Shown piece by piece: positions 37,645 through 46,937 of a DNA stretch of 64,000 bases. The number at the start of each line of letters is the position of its first letter. Position 1 is the first letter of the stretch. The notes under the pieces are model-generated. The model had not been told where the DNA came from. It saw nothing but the letters and a program-made list of their open reading frames with translations, and ran no database searches. The position numbers were made by a program, and so were the translations under genes. Origin of the DNA: Salegentibacter sp. (GTDB lineage: Bacteria; Bacteroidota; Bacteroidia; Flavobacteriales; Flavobacteriaceae); NCBI GenBank assembly GCA_024635795.1, contig JAGXIH010000005.1, positions 34,483-98,482 of the forward strand, in the 5' to 3' direction.

Positions 37645-38637
37645 TTAAGCTTCCACCTTTTTAGTGGTTTTCACTTCTTCTCCTTCTTCGCTTTCAACCT
37701 CAGCCAAATAACGCTCGGCATCCAGGGCGGCCATACAACCGGTACCGGCTGCAGTTACTGCCTGGCGATAGATCTTATCCTGAACATCTCCTGAAGCATA
37801 TACTCCGGCGATATTGGTTTTCGTAGATTTGGCTTTAGTGATTAAATAACCGGTTTCATCCATATCAAGTTTCCCTTTAAAGATATCGGTGTTTGGTTTA
37901 TGACCAATAGCAATAAACATTCCGGTGATCTTGATCTCTTCTTTTTCGCCGGTTTGGTTATTCACCATTCTAAGCCCTTCAACAACCTGATCTCCCAGCA
38001 CCTCATCAACTTCAGTATGATAACGAAGATCAATATTCTTTGTATTGGTTACGCGGTGCTGCATTGCTTTTGAAGCACGCATTTGGTCACCTCTTACCAG
38101 CATAGTCACTTTATTACAGATATTAGCAAGGTAAGTTGCTTCTTCAGCAGCTGTATCTCCACCTCCAACTATAGCTACGTCCTGACCTTTGTAAAAGAAT
38201 CCGTCGCAAACGGCACAGGCAGAAACTCCACCTCCACGCAGTCTTTGCTCGCTCGGCAAGCCAAGATATTTAGCGGTAGCACCGGTAGAGATAATGATAG
38301 TTTCAGCTTCCACCCAGGTAGAATTATCTACACAAGCGCGGTGAATCCCACCTACTTTATCACTAAATTCTACTTCGGTCACCATTCCTATTCTCACCTG
38401 GGTTCCAAAACGTTCGGCTTGTTTCTGAAGGTCGACCATCATCTGCGGCCCATCGACGCCATCGGGATATCCCGGGAAGTTATCAACTTCAGTGGTTGTG
38501 GTTAATTGACCTCCGGGTTCCATTCCCGTATACATAACAGGTTTTAGATCGGCACGGGCGGCATAAATTGCTGCAGTATATCCTGCTGGACCCGAACCTA
38601 TGATAAGACACTTTATTCTTTCTATTTTATCGCTCAT
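37645..38637 (-). CDS. trxB: Thioredoxin-disulfide reductase
   Basis: FAD/NADPH enzyme keeping thioredoxin reduced. 330 residues: FAD site CLIIGSGPAGYTAAIYAARA (about 10-29), GGQLTTTTEVDNFPG, the redox pair CAVC (about 140-143) followed by DGFF, NADPH site VAIVGGGDTAAEEATYL (about 154), and the second FAD motif GVYASGDVQDKIYRQAVTAAGTGCMAA. The tail (EVESEEGEEVKTTKKVEA) is a variable acidic/basic extension. Confidence 0.97.
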   Translation of the reverse strand: MSDKIERIKCLIIGSGPAGYTAAIYAARADLKPVMYTGMEPGGQLTTTTEVDNFPGYPDGVDGPQMMVDLQKQAERFGTQVRIGMVTEVEFSDKVGGIHRACVDNSTWVEAETIIISTGATAKYLGLPSEQRLRGGGVSACAVCDGFFYKGQDVAIVGGGDTAAEEATYLANICNKVTMLVRGDQMRASKAMQHRVTNTKNIDLRYHTEVDEVLGDQVVEGLRMVNNQTGEKEEIKITGMFIAIGHKPNTDIFKGKLDMDETGYLITKAKSTKTNIAGVYASGDVQDKIYRQAVTAAGTGCMAALDAERYLAEVESEEGEEVKTTKKVEA

Positions 38638-38773
38638 TTTTCTTACTTTTTATTGACATGATAAAGGTAGTAACTTTAATTAAAACCTTACTTTATTATT
38701 GATTAAGTTTAACTATTCGCCCATAATCGGGAGGTATTAAAAATCTAAAAAAATAACTGCTTCTCAAAATTAA

Positions 38774-38805
38774 TTGTTAAAGCTTCCTTTAAAAACATAA
38801 CTTTG
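38774..38805 (+). promoter_or_regulatory. Complete Bacteroidota promoter, TTG-N21-TAnnTTTG
   Basis: TTG at 38774-38776 and TAACTTTG at 38798-38805, spacing 21 nt. The start point would fall at about 38810, one base before the ATG, so the TRIC transcript is likely leaderless. Confidence 0.65.
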
Positions 38806-38810
38806 CCTAA

Positions 38811-39443
38811 ATGGAGCTAAGCATTTTTAATATTCTCGACATCCTGGGGACCATCGCCTTCGCAATTTCCGGGGCGTTAGCCGCAATGGACCGCCGATTG
38901 GATCTCTTCGGTATTTTTATCGTCGCCTTTGTAACAGCCAGTGGTGGGGGAACTTTAAGGGATATCTTAATTGGTGACACCCCGGTGAACTGGATGCAAA
39001 ACACTATTTACATATATCTTATTGGCGGGGTTACTGTCTTAGCTATAATCTTCCGAAACAAGATCAATTACCTCAAAAAATCCCTCTTCCTTTTCGATAC
39101 TATCGGGTTAGGTGTTTTTACCATTACCGGCGTAGAGATAGGAATAAGAAACGGGCTCGATCCCATTATTTCTATTGCCCTTGGTGCGATGACTGGAACC
39201 TTTGGCGGGGTGCTTCGGGATATCCTTTGTAATGAAATTCCCGTGATCTTCAGAAAAGAGATCTATGCCACCGCCTGCATTGTTGGCGGCCTCGTATTTG
39301 TGATCATGCATTCCCTGGGGGCAAAATTGGATGTGATCTACATCACCACCTCAATTATCGTCATTGGAATCAGGCTTGCAGTAGTAAAATTCCACATCTC
39401 CCTACCATATTATTATATTTCAGAAGAACGTAAAAGTCAATAA
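38811..39443 (+). CDS. TRIC family cation channel (YadS/UPF0126-type)
   Basis: 210 residues, seven helices. Internal duplication is obvious: FAISGALAAMDRRLDLFG...GGGTLRDILIGD (about 15-60) and FTITGVEIGIRNGLDP...FGGVLRDILCNEIP (about 101-145), each with the kinked GG-rich pore helix and ARG/LRDIL motif. Prokaryotic TRIC channels form trimers conducting monovalent cations. Single gene, with a complete promoter and a weak terminator. Confidence 0.92.
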   Translation: MELSIFNILDILGTIAFAISGALAAMDRRLDLFGIFIVAFVTASGGGTLRDILIGDTPVNWMQNTIYIYLIGGVTVLAIIFRNKINYLKKSLFLFDTIGLGVFTITGVEIGIRNGLDPIISIALGAMTGTFGGVLRDILCNEIPVIFRKEIYATACIVGGLVFVIMHSLGAKLDVIYITTSIIVIGIRLAVVKFHISLPYYYISEERKSQ

Positions 39444-39476
39444 AGAAAAAATCCCACCGGGAAAGGCGGGATCTTT
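39443..39476. terminator. Probable terminator between convergent genes
   Basis: ATCCCACC/GGCGGGAT stem with one mismatch, flanked by AAAGAAAAA and TCTTTATT. Confidence 0.55.
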
Positions 39477-39491
39477 ATTATACTGAAAATT

Positions 39492-39905
39492 TTAGTGAGG
39501 CAATTTGTCTCTTAACAAGCCATAAATGTAGGTTCCTATAAGGGCTCCTACAAATACAACTAAAATAGGCAGATATCCTGCACCAATAAGAGTGAAAATC
39601 GGGCCTGGACATGCACCTGCAAGCGCCCAACCAAGTCCGAAAGCAAGTCCGCCATAGGCGTAACGGCTAAAGCTCACATCTTTATCGTTGAACACAATTG
39701 GTTCTCCATCTACAGATTTTAATTTTTTTCTTTTAATGATCTGGACTCCTATAATTCCGAGAATTAAAGCTGATCCTATAATTCCATACATATGAAAAGA
39801 CTGGAACTGGAACATCTCATAGATCCTAAACCAGGAAGCGGCTTCAGACTTAAACATTACAATTCCGAAAAATATTCCTATAAGTAAATATATAATTGAT
39901 CTCAT
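39492..39905 (-). CDS. YeeE/YedE (DUF6691-type) sulfur transporter half, second component
   Basis: 137 residues, four helices; motif FGLGWALAGACPGPIFTLIGAG (about 93-114) with the conserved cysteine of the YeeE/YedE family. Members of the family import thiosulfate or related sulfur species with cysteines along the path. 9 nt downstream of the partner half, so the two form one transporter operon. Confidence 0.85.
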   Translation of the reverse strand: MRSIIYLLIGIFFGIVMFKSEAASWFRIYEMFQFQSFHMYGIIGSALILGIIGVQIIKRKKLKSVDGEPIVFNDKDVSFSRYAYGGLAFGLGWALAGACPGPIFTLIGAGYLPILVVFVGALIGTYIYGLLRDKLPH

Positions 39906-39914
39906 ATTCTATGT

Positions 39915-40472
39915 TTAAAAGATTAATGGAAATAACAGGTGAATCATAATCAAGCCACCTACAAAGAATCCGATAACGGCGATAAGCGACGGCAACTGCA
40001 AGTTACTAAGACCTGAGATTGCGTGGCCTGAGGTACAACCTCCCCCGTAACGGGCACCAAAACCAATTAGAATTCCACCAATAAGTAAAATTACGAGGGC
40101 TTTAATTCCCCCGATCGCTTCCCAGCTATAAAGCTCGGTAGGCAGGTAAGCCTCACCGGCACTATCAAATCCAAGATCTTCAAGAATGGCAATAGTATCA
40201 GGATTAATCGCTACAGAAGGATCATCAGTAAGCACGTTGGCGCCAATAAACCCTCCGATAATTGCACCAAGCACAACCATCAGGTTCCAGCGTTGGGATT
40301 TCCAATCGAAATTGAAAAACTCAATATTTTTACCTGCTCCACACATGGAGCACATGGTCCTTAGGTTAGAAGACATACCGAAGTCTCTACCCACAAAAAG
40401 CAGGATAAACATAATTAACGCGATAAGCGGACCCGCAACATACCAGGGCCATGGTTCAAAAATCCATTCCAT
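39915..40472 (-). CDS. YeeE/YedE family sulfur transporter half, first component
   Basis: 185 residues from the ATG giving MEWIFEPWPWYVAGPLI; the longer frame has a polar, unlikely N-terminus. Cysteines in RTMCSMCGAGKNIEF (about 46-55) and the conserved GARYGGGCTSGHAISGLS (about 143-160) mark the family's sulfur-handling sites. Together with the next gene it forms a split YeeE/YedE transporter as is common in Bacteroidota. No sulfurtransferase or rhodanese gene is adjacent. Confidence 0.86.
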   Translation of the reverse strand: MEWIFEPWPWYVAGPLIALIMFILLFVGRDFGMSSNLRTMCSMCGAGKNIEFFNFDWKSQRWNLMVVLGAIIGGFIGANVLTDDPSVAINPDTIAILEDLGFDSAGEAYLPTELYSWEAIGGIKALVILLIGGILIGFGARYGGGCTSGHAISGLSNLQLPSLIAVIGFFVGGLIMIHLLFPLIF

Positions 40473-40589
40473 ACTGTGTTTTTTAAATTGCTTGCAAATT
40501 AAGTCTAATTTAAGAAAGTTTTCAGTAACAAAGGTTACAGGAAACACTAAATTGTTCCTCTTCAACCGGTTCTAGGAAAATCAAAAGAA

Positions 40590-41489
40590 TTAACTTTCAA
40601 CGAAATTCTTTAAATTCTTTAGCACTTTTTCTGAAAGTCTCTTGCGGGTCTCTTCACTCCAGCCCGCACTTTTACGGTAAGAGATAAGGTTTTCTTTTTC
40701 CAGGCTTCTACCTGAAAGCCCTGCCCGGGAATCTCCGTCAAAGATTCCAAAAGTTCCTTCTTTTTCAAGCCATTCCTGAAAAGCTGTCTCTTCAAAAGGA
40801 ATTCCAAGCGAAGTGCTGATCAAAATCTTTCCTTTTCCAAAAACTTCAAATTCCTTTTTCTTTAGCAATTTTGTGTTCTTTGGAAGATGCAGGGAAATAA
40901 TTTCGGTTTTCTCCAGGAGTTCCTCAAGGGGAAGATATTTAACTCCTCTTTCCTCCCACTTCTTTTTCCGGGTTCTGCTGAAGTAATAAAGATCAGCCCC
41001 AAAAGGCAAGAGGCATTCCGCCAGCATTTGGCCGGTAGTTCCAAGCCCGATGACCCCGATCTTGCGTTTGGTAAGTTCCACAGGCATTTCCCGCCACTGC
41101 TGATCACCAAAGCCGTGCAGCAGCCTTATCAATTCGGAAACAATAAACTCCACCACTCCGGGATCGCCGTAATCAAAGATTCCTTTAACGCTTATCCCGC
41201 GATCCCTGGCAAAGTCCACCGCCACATTCGCCGACTCATCGTCATAAAGGCTGCAGGCCATCCCTATGTATTTCAGGTTTGGACATTGCTCAATGATAGA
41301 TTCAGTGAGTTGGGTTTTCCAGGAAACCAATACGGCTTCAGCATCGCCTATGCGCTTTATAACCTCAGCTTCCGATTCTGGGTAATCTTTATGATTATCT
41401 ACGCTGTTTTTGCTGTATTGCCGCAATTCTTCAATTGCGTGGTCTGTAAGTTTAGTATTATCTACACAAACTATTTTATTGAATTTCAT
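40590..41489 (-). CDS. D-isomer-specific 2-hydroxyacid dehydrogenase family protein
   Basis: NAD-dependent dehydrogenase, 299 residues. Nucleotide-binding GVIGLGTTGQMLAECL (about 147-162), catalytic-domain ISLHLPKNTKLL (about 199) and the C-terminal part GKILISTSLGIPFEE. The usual catalytic His near the end is replaced in this region by KSAGWSEETR and could not be assigned, so enzymatic activity is uncertain. Preceded 11 nt upstream by a small acidic protein gene in what looks like an operon with the carboxylase. Confidence 0.8.
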   Translation of the reverse strand: MKFNKIVCVDNTKLTDHAIEELRQYSKNSVDNHKDYPESEAEVIKRIGDAEAVLVSWKTQLTESIIEQCPNLKYIGMACSLYDDESANVAVDFARDRGISVKGIFDYGDPGVVEFIVSELIRLLHGFGDQQWREMPVELTKRKIGVIGLGTTGQMLAECLLPFGADLYYFSRTRKKKWEERGVKYLPLEELLEKTEIISLHLPKNTKLLKKKEFEVFGKGKILISTSLGIPFEETAFQEWLEKEGTFGIFDGDSRAGLSGRSLEKENLISYRKSAGWSEETRKRLSEKVLKNLKNFVES

Positions 41490-41500
41490 GAGGCTAAAGC

Positions 41501-41644
41501 TTATTCCCAGTCCGGAAGCTCGGTCTCATCAAAAACATGATTCAGGAGCAATTCATTTTCCCTGAGCTTTCGCTGGCTGGCAAATTCGAATTCCAGGTCT
41601 TTCCTTTCAAATTTAAGTTTAGAATTTTGGTAATTGTCAGTCAT
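41501..41644 (-). CDS. 47-residue acidic protein, unknown
   Basis: The frame reads MTDNYQNSKLKFERKDLEFE... and ends in ETELPDWE. It is Glu/Leu/Lys-rich and probably helical. It fills the space between the carboxylase subunit gene (34 nt upstream) and the dehydrogenase gene (11 nt downstream), all on the minus strand. Codon choice and packing look genuine. No family recognised. Confidence 0.55.
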   Translation of the reverse strand: MTDNYQNSKLKFERKDLEFEFASQRKLRENELLLNHVFDETELPDWE

Positions 41645-41678
41645 AATTTGAGTTAATTTAGTAATTGCTATTAAATTT

Positions 41679-43220
41679 TTAAAGTGGAATATTCCCGTGT
41701 TTTCTATCTGGTCTAAGCACTTCCTTATTTTCCAGCATACTGAATCCTTTCAGGAGTTTTCTACGGGTTTCCCGCGGCATTATCACTTCATCTATAAATC
41801 CGCGCTGGGCTGCCTCAAACGGATTGGCAAACTTTTCGGCATATTCTGCTTCTTTTTCCGCGAGTTTAGCTGCCGGGTCTTCTGCCTCCTTAATTTCCTT
41901 CCGGAAAATGATCTCACTGGCTCCTTTTGCTCCCATCACCGCGATCTCGGCTGTTGGCCAGGCAAAGTTAAGATCGGCGCCAATGTGCTTCGAGTTCATC
42001 ACGTCATACGCCCCTCCGTAAGCTTTTCGGGTAATCAGGGTCACTTTAGGCACTGTGGCCTCGCTAAGGGCGTAGAGTAATTTCGCACCGTTAAGAATAA
42101 TTCCGTTCCACTCCTGATCGGTTCCCGGCAGGAATCCCGGCACATCTACCAGCACCAATAATGGAATATTAAAACAATCGCAGAAACGGGTAAAACGGGC
42201 CGCTTTCTTGGAAGAATCTACATCCAGCACCCCGGCCAGACTCATAGGCTGATTGGCCACGATCCCAATGCTACGTCCGCCAAGTCTTGCGAATCCTACA
42301 ATTATATTATCGGCATAATCCTTATGAATCTCAAAAAAGCTTTCCTCATCGATAATCCCGTTTATCACTTCGTGCATATCATAAGGTTTACTGGAGCTAT
42401 CGGGCACAATGCTTTCTAACTGATCCCTGAATTCGTCTCCGGGATTAAAAGGAAGTTTTTCAGGGGTTTGCTTATTGCTTTGCGGCATATAGCTGATAAG
42501 TTCCTTGATATCTTCAAGGCAGCCAATATCGTTAACCGCGGTGCGGTGGGTCACTCCCGATTTGGTGGCGTGCGTACTCGCGCCTCCCAGTTCTTCTGAA
42601 GTCACTTCTTCATTGGTAACGGTTTTCACCACGTTAGGCCCGGTCACGAACATATAACTGGTATCCTGTACCATGAAGGTAAAGTCTGTCATCGCAGGCG
42701 AATAAACCGCTCCTCCGGCACAGGGCCCCATAATGGCAGATATCTGCGGAATAACTCCCGAAGCTTTTACATTCCGGTGAAAAATATCGGCATATCCACC
42801 AAGAGATTTTACCCCTTCCTGGATACGTGCTCCCCCTGAATCATTAAGGCCAATCAAGGGCGCACCAACTTTCATCGCGAGGTCCATCACTTTGCAAATC
42901 TTTTCGGCGTGGGTTTCAGAAAGAGAACCTCCAAAGACCGTAAAATCCTGGGCGAAGACATATACCAGGCGACCGTTTATAGTTCCGTAGCCGGTAACCA
43001 CGCCATCCCCGTAAAATTTCTGTTTTTCCATTCCGAAATCGGTGGTACGGTGAGTAACTAAAATACCAATTTCCTCAAAGGACGATTCATCGAGCAGGTA
43101 ATCTACACGCTCACGGGCTGTAAGTTTCTTTTTTGAATGCTGACTTTCTATGCGTTTTTTACCGCCGCCCAGGTGGGCTTGCTCAATTTTATCGTTAAGC
43201 TTTTCTATATTCTGGCTCAT
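41679..43220 (-). CDS. Acyl-CoA carboxylase beta subunit (propionyl/methylmalonyl-CoA carboxylase type)
   Basis: Carboxyltransferase subunit moving CO2 from carboxybiotin to an acyl-CoA. 513 residues from the [27 protein letters not shown] (a TTG precedes it). Features: [16 protein letters not shown], the acyl-CoA oxyanion site [16 protein letters not shown] (about 117), [17 protein letters not shown] (about 150), and the biotin-side [17 protein letters not shown] (about 365) and [11 protein letters not shown] (about 400). No biotinylated alpha subunit is next to it, so the holoenzyme must be completed from elsewhere. Confidence 0.94.
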   Translation of the reverse strand: MSQNIEKLNDKIEQAHLGGGKKRIESQHSKKKLTARERVDYLLDESSFEEIGILVTHRTTDFGMEKQKFYGDGVVTGYGTINGRLVYVFAQDFTVFGGSLSETHAEKICKVMDLAMKVGAPLIGLNDSGGARIQEGVKSLGGYADIFHRNVKASGVIPQISAIMGPCAGGAVYSPAMTDFTFMVQDTSYMFVTGPNVVKTVTNEEVTSEELGGASTHATKSGVTHRTAVNDIGCLEDIKELISYMPQSNKQTPEKLPFNPGDEFRDQLESIVPDSSSKPYDMHEVINGIIDEESFFEIHKDYADNIIVGFARLGGRSIGIVANQPMSLAGVLDVDSSKKAARFTRFCDCFNIPLLVLVDVPGFLPGTDQEWNGIILNGAKLLYALSEATVPKVTLITRKAYGGAYDVMNSKHIGADLNFAWPTAEIAVMGAKGASEIIFRKEIKEAEDPAAKLAEKEAEYAEKFANPFEAAQRGFIDEVIMPRETRRKLLKGFSMLENKEVLRPDRKHGNIPL

Positions 43221-43519
43221 ATTTTTCAAATATTGGATTGGTTATCCGCTTGAATTTTGGATTATCAATATTATGTAAATTAAATTATTTAAAAAAGCAA
43301 GCACAGGCTAATATGCGAATCTTAATTAAAACCCGTTTCGGTAGGATTTTTTCTATATTATAATGATTACCTCGATGCAGTAATATGAGGTGTCCAAAAA
43401 GAAAAATTAAACCACTGATTTTAATTAGTTTACATCAGGTTTTAACAATCAATTGGATATATAAAAATCGAAAATTCGTAATTTAGATAAGAGTCATTGT
43501 TTTTTCTGATAGCAGGATT
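43221..43519. other. Intergenic region with one imperfect hairpin
   Basis: Divergent spacer of about 300 nt. An imperfect inverted repeat AAACCaCTGAT ... ATCAGGTTT spans 43409-43443. No promoter of the TAnnTTTG type and no ORF with coding character were seen. Confidence 0.5.
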
Positions 43520-44053
43520 ATGATACATATTAGTTACAGAAGACCTGTATTTGGAGGGATAATCTTTGCACTCGCTATGGGTCTTACCACCTATACCTTT
43601 GGAGAGATCTCTGGATTTCAGGCATGGGAATTGCTTGCTACTTCCTCCTCGGGAATAATCACTCTTTGCTATATCATCATTGTAGGCTCAATCTACATTT
43701 TGGTCATGTTGCTTCACCTTTTAAGTATAAAAGTACTAAAAATCAACCACTTAAGACTTAAATATTATAACGAGCTTTTGAATATTGCACGACTTGCTAC
43801 CCTATTGATAATAAGTTCTACAATCGTTCTCTTGTTACTTAATATCCCATTTACCGAAACAAAAATATTCTCTTATTCAGATTATTTTAAGATCTATTAC
43901 ACGATTATTACAACGGCATCAATTTTAGCAGGTGGATTTATAGCAGTGATAACTATGATCTATCAAAGTATTCGAAATATCATTAGCGACAAAAAGGGAG
44001 AGCAAAATAATAATGAGACCGAATTAACAACGGAAGAATCTATGGAAGAATAA
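43520..44053 (+). CDS. Four-helix membrane protein, unknown
   Basis: 177 residues with hydrophobic segments at about 10-30, 42-70, 88-110 and 122-150, and a polar acidic tail KGEQNNNETELTTEESMEE. Lower G+C than neighbours and no recognisable family motif. Stands alone between the carboxylase and cysteine desulfurase genes. Confidence 0.65.
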   Translation: MIHISYRRPVFGGIIFALAMGLTTYTFGEISGFQAWELLATSSSGIITLCYIIIVGSIYILVMLLHLLSIKVLKINHLRLKYYNELLNIARLATLLIISSTIVLLLLNIPFTETKIFSYSDYFKIYYTIITTASILAGGFIAVITMIYQSIRNIISDKKGEQNNNETELTTEESMEE

Positions 44054-44148
44054 TCTAATCTGATTATGAAAATCAAATAGAACGCTTATTTGAAATAATA
44101 ATTTTTTCTTCGTTAAGGGAACTAACTCCTAAAAGATTAAAATAAGCT

Positions 44149-45297
44149 TCAGGATTCGATGAATTCCTTCAGGGTGTTCACAACATAATCCAGCTCCTCT
44201 TTTGTGTTATAATGTGAAAAGGAAAACCTAAGTGAGGGCTTTGCAAGATCTTCTTCAGAAAGGAACTCGTTAAGAACGTGCGAACCTTTATCACTTCCGC
44301 TCTGGCAGGCACTCCCTTTGGAACAGGCAATTCCCTTGAGGTCAAGTTGAAAAAGCAGCATCAGGGCTTTTTGTGGAGGCACCGGCAAACAAACATTCAC
44401 CAGGGTGTAGGTACTGCCTTCCGAATCTTCGCAGTTCCCGTTGAATTTAGCTTCTGGAATCTCCTTTTTGATCTTTTCTATAAAATAATCTTTGAGTTCT
44501 GAAACATAAGCCTTTTCCTCTTCAAGGTTCTCCAGAGACAGTTTCAAAGCTTCTTCCAGGCCAACGATATTGTGCACACTTTCCGTTCCGGCGCGGTGAC
44601 CACGTTCCTGTTCGCCTCCAAAAATAAGCGGTTTCAATCCGGTGTTCTTTCTTACAAATGCAAATCCCACACCCTTGGGCCCGTGAAATTTATGGGCGCT
44701 CACCGCGGTGAAATCTACCGGGATATCACTGAAATCAAGGTCGTAATGCCCTACCGATTGTACGGTATCAGAATGGAAAAGCGCATTATGGGCGTGAGCA
44801 ATCTCACCTGCTCTTTTAATATCCAGCCGGTTTCCTACCTCATTGTTAATATGCATCAGACTCACCAGAGATTTCTTCTCTGAATTCTTCAGAAGTTCTT
44901 CCAGTTGGTCCAGGTTAGCATTTCCGCAGGAATCCAGTTCAAGATAATCTACCTCAATATCATAACATTGCTTAAGCTGATCGATGGTATAAAGCACCGC
45001 GTGATGCTCTATTTTGGTGGTGATGATGCGTTCAACGCCCAGATCGCGCACGGCAGAATTCAACGCGAGGTTATCGGCTTCGGTACCACCGGAGGTGAAA
45101 ACGATCTCGGCTGGTTTAACATTCAGATATTTCGCTACGGTCTTTCTGGCCTGTTCCACAAGGGATTTGGCAGATCTTCCGAAGCTATGGGTGGATGAAG
45201 GATTCCCGTAAACCTCGTTCATTACGTCGGTCATTCGGGTGATCACTTCCTCACGCATTTGCGTGGTTGCGGCAGAGTCTAAGTATACGTTTTTCAT
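44149..45297 (-). CDS. Cysteine desulfurase (NifS/IscS-like)
   Basis: PLP enzyme releasing sulfur from cysteine as enzyme-bound persulfide. 382 residues from the ATG MKNVYLDSAATTQ; the longer form starts at TTG inside the promoter element. GNPSSTHSFGR (about 33), TSGGTEADNLA (about 72), Schiff-base lysine in VSAHKFHGPKGVGF (about 200) and the sulfur-accepting Cys in SKGSACQSGSDKGSHVL (about 325) are present. No iscU or sufB genes adjoin, so its acceptor pathway is not clear. Confidence 0.92.
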   Translation of the reverse strand: MKNVYLDSAATTQMREEVITRMTDVMNEVYGNPSSTHSFGRSAKSLVEQARKTVAKYLNVKPAEIVFTSGGTEADNLALNSAVRDLGVERIITTKIEHHAVLYTIDQLKQCYDIEVDYLELDSCGNANLDQLEELLKNSEKKSLVSLMHINNEVGNRLDIKRAGEIAHAHNALFHSDTVQSVGHYDLDFSDIPVDFTAVSAHKFHGPKGVGFAFVRKNTGLKPLIFGGEQERGHRAGTESVHNIVGLEEALKLSLENLEEEKAYVSELKDYFIEKIKKEIPEAKFNGNCEDSEGSTYTLVNVCLPVPPQKALMLLFQLDLKGIACSKGSACQSGSDKGSHVLNEFLSEEDLAKPSLRFSFSHYNTKEELDYVVNTLKEFIES

Positions 45298-45303
45298 TGA
45301 ATA

Positions 45304-45311
45304 CAAAATTA
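45304..45311 (-). promoter_or_regulatory. TAnnTTTG (-7) promoter element abutting the start codon
   Basis: TAATTTTG on the minus strand, ending 6 nt before the desulfurase ATG; predicts a leaderless or 2-nt-leader transcript. Confidence 0.5.
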
Positions 45312-45364
45312 AACGAAATAAAAATAATTTTAAGGATGAAGGGGTTAAAAATCCTTATTTCCGC

Positions 45365-45372
45365 TATTTTTG
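45365..45372 (+). promoter_or_regulatory. TAnnTTTG (-7) promoter element
   Basis: TATTTTTG, 15 nt before the ATG of the calcium-repeat lipoprotein; overlaps the rejected TTG start. Confidence 0.5.
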
Positions 45373-45387
45373 TTGAAAAGCGCACTA

Positions 45388-46383
45388 ATGAAAAAGTTTT
45401 TTTTAATTTTCATCATTTTTCTGGGATTGAGTTCCTGTGATAACGGGGAGATCATAGTCACCACTTTTGACCTGGAAAACAGCCAGCTCAAACTATGTGG
45501 GTTAGGAGACCAGAAAGTGCTTTATGTAATCAATAACAATGACGTATACGAAACTATGTCGTTGCAATTAACTTCCCGGCAATTGGATGAAAACCAGCTG
45601 CTTTTAAGCCGAAACACCAACCAGCCGATAGAAATTGAATTAACCGGAGACAACAAAATGATCTATAGACTTTATGACGGCGAGATCCCCAGCGATTACT
45701 TCTGCAAGGCAGTGCCCTCTAAAGATCCAAGGGTAATAGAGGAATATATTACTACGGAAGGAACCGTAGTGATAAGCACCCGCTTTAATGATATAGGCCC
45801 ACAGGATGATGCCGATAAAGACGGAATCAAAAATATAGATGAGGGAATGGACCCGGATGAGGCGCAAAATCCCGGAAGCGATACGCATGTGGATACCGAC
45901 GAAGACGGAATTCCCAATTACCTGGATATTGATGACGACGGAGATAATGTGCGCACAAGTATAGAGATAAGAACCGGCGATGGCGATCCCACGGCAGAAG
46001 GTTACAGAGATACCGACGAAGACGGAATTCCCAATTACCTGGACCCTGATGATGATGGGGACGAAGCTATAACCAAATATGAAGTAAGCAGCGACGACTT
46101 GCTTAATCCACAAAGCCTGCAACTTGCCGACAGACCTAATTACCTCAACCCCGAATTAACCGAGCCTTATAACGAACACGATGAAGCTATAGACCATGCG
46201 ATTAACCGCAACTACCGGTCTGAGGTGGTGATCAGGAATTTCAATTTCGTAAAACAGGATGGCAGCGGGGAAGAAATAAGGTTTGATGAGTATAACCTGG
46301 GATACTATAGTGTTTCTGGGGTCAGTAGTGGGGAAACTGAAGAGGAGATTCCGGAGGAAGAAAATAATACGGAACCGCAGTAA
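45388..46383 (+). CDS. Lipoprotein with thrombospondin type 3-like calcium repeats
   Basis: 331 residues. Lipoprotein signal MKKFFLIFIIFLGLSSC with the lipobox cysteine at residue 17. Residues about 135-240 contain Asp-rich TSP3-like calcium repeats: DADKDGIKNIDEGMDPDE, DTDEDGIPNYLDIDDDGD and DTDEDGIPNYLDPDDDGD. The two latter are encoded by an identical 35-nt DNA repeat. The C-terminus is acidic (EETEEEIPEEENNTEPQ). Likely surface or periplasmic; function unknown. Convergent with the Smr gene, 8 nt apart. Confidence 0.85.
   Translation: MKKFFLIFIIFLGLSSCDNGEIIVTTFDLENSQLKLCGLGDQKVLYVINNNDVYETMSLQLTSRQLDENQLLLSRNTNQPIEIELTGDNKMIYRLYDGEIPSDYFCKAVPSKDPRVIEEYITTEGTVVISTRFNDIGPQDDADKDGIKNIDEGMDPDEAQNPGSDTHVDTDEDGIPNYLDIDDDGDNVRTSIEIRTGDGDPTAEGYRDTDEDGIPNYLDPDDDGDEAITKYEVSSDDLLNPQSLQLADRPNYLNPELTEPYNEHDEAIDHAINRNYRSEVVIRNFNFVKQDGSGEEIRFDEYNLGYYSVSGVSSGETEEEIPEEENNTEPQ
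45892..46044 (+). repeat. 35-nt exact direct repeat inside TSP3 region
   Basis: Copies at 45892-45926 and 46010-46044 are identical, 118 nt apart, encoding DTDEDGIPNYLD. Perfect identity suggests recent duplication or gene conversion. Confidence 0.85.
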
Positions 46384-46391
46384 TTTTATCG

Positions 46392-46937
46392 CTAATTATT
46401 CTGAAAGAAATAAACTTCAGTGGCTCCCTGCCCGTATTTCTGGTAATCGGCGTCGTAAAATTTTAGGTTATCGTAGCGGCCAAGCAGGTAATCCAGTTCA
46501 GCCTTTAAAACACCTTCTCCTATTCCGTGAATAAATACAATCTTTTGAATACGTTTTCTCATCGCAAAGTCCAGCTGCCTTTTAGCAGTTTCCATTTGCA
46601 GATTGAGGATATCAAAATTGCTCATCCCCCGGAAATTATTCACCAGTTTTTCGATATGCAGGTCTACCTCCATAGGCGGAGCATTCCGTTCTTTGGGTTT
46701 AATGCGTTTTGACTTAGGTTTTTTAGGCAGGCTTTTTTCTTCCAGTACCCGGTTAAAATCTATATCTATAGGCAGGTCTTCAATAGGCGTCTCGATCTTC
46801 ACCAATTCTGAAGGGGAAAAATCCATTTCAAAGCCGTCTGATGTTTCTATGGTCACCGAAGATGAATCGGCTTTCACCACCACTCCTTCCAGATCATCAT
46901 CAAGAGCTGCTACTTTATCTCCGCGTTTGAATTCCAT
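46392..46937 (-). CDS. Smr domain protein (DUF2027/MutS2-like C-terminus)
   Basis: 181 residues. N-terminal KOW/DUF2027-like beta part (FKRGDKVAALDDDLEGVVVK), a Lys/Pro linker (about 70-88) and the Smr domain (MEVDLHIEKL, about 89, and KIVFIHGIGEGVLKAEL, about 132). The DLH and HGxG motifs are those of Smr nucleases or RNA-binding domains. Probably a nucleic-acid binding protein. Overlaps the upstream gene by 1 nt. Confidence 0.88.
   Translation of the reverse strand: MEFKRGDKVAALDDDLEGVVVKADSSSVTIETSDGFEMDFSPSELVKIETPIEDLPIDIDFNRVLEEKSLPKKPKSKRIKPKERNAPPMEVDLHIEKLVNNFRGMSNFDILNLQMETAKRQLDFAMRKRIQKIVFIHGIGEGVLKAELDYLLGRYDNLKFYDADYQKYGQGATEVYFFQNN

Noticed and set aside
45640..46122. 160-codon minus-strand ORF opposite the TSP3 lipoprotein
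   Set aside because: Mirror of the Asp-rich repeats of the real gene; no promoter or family.
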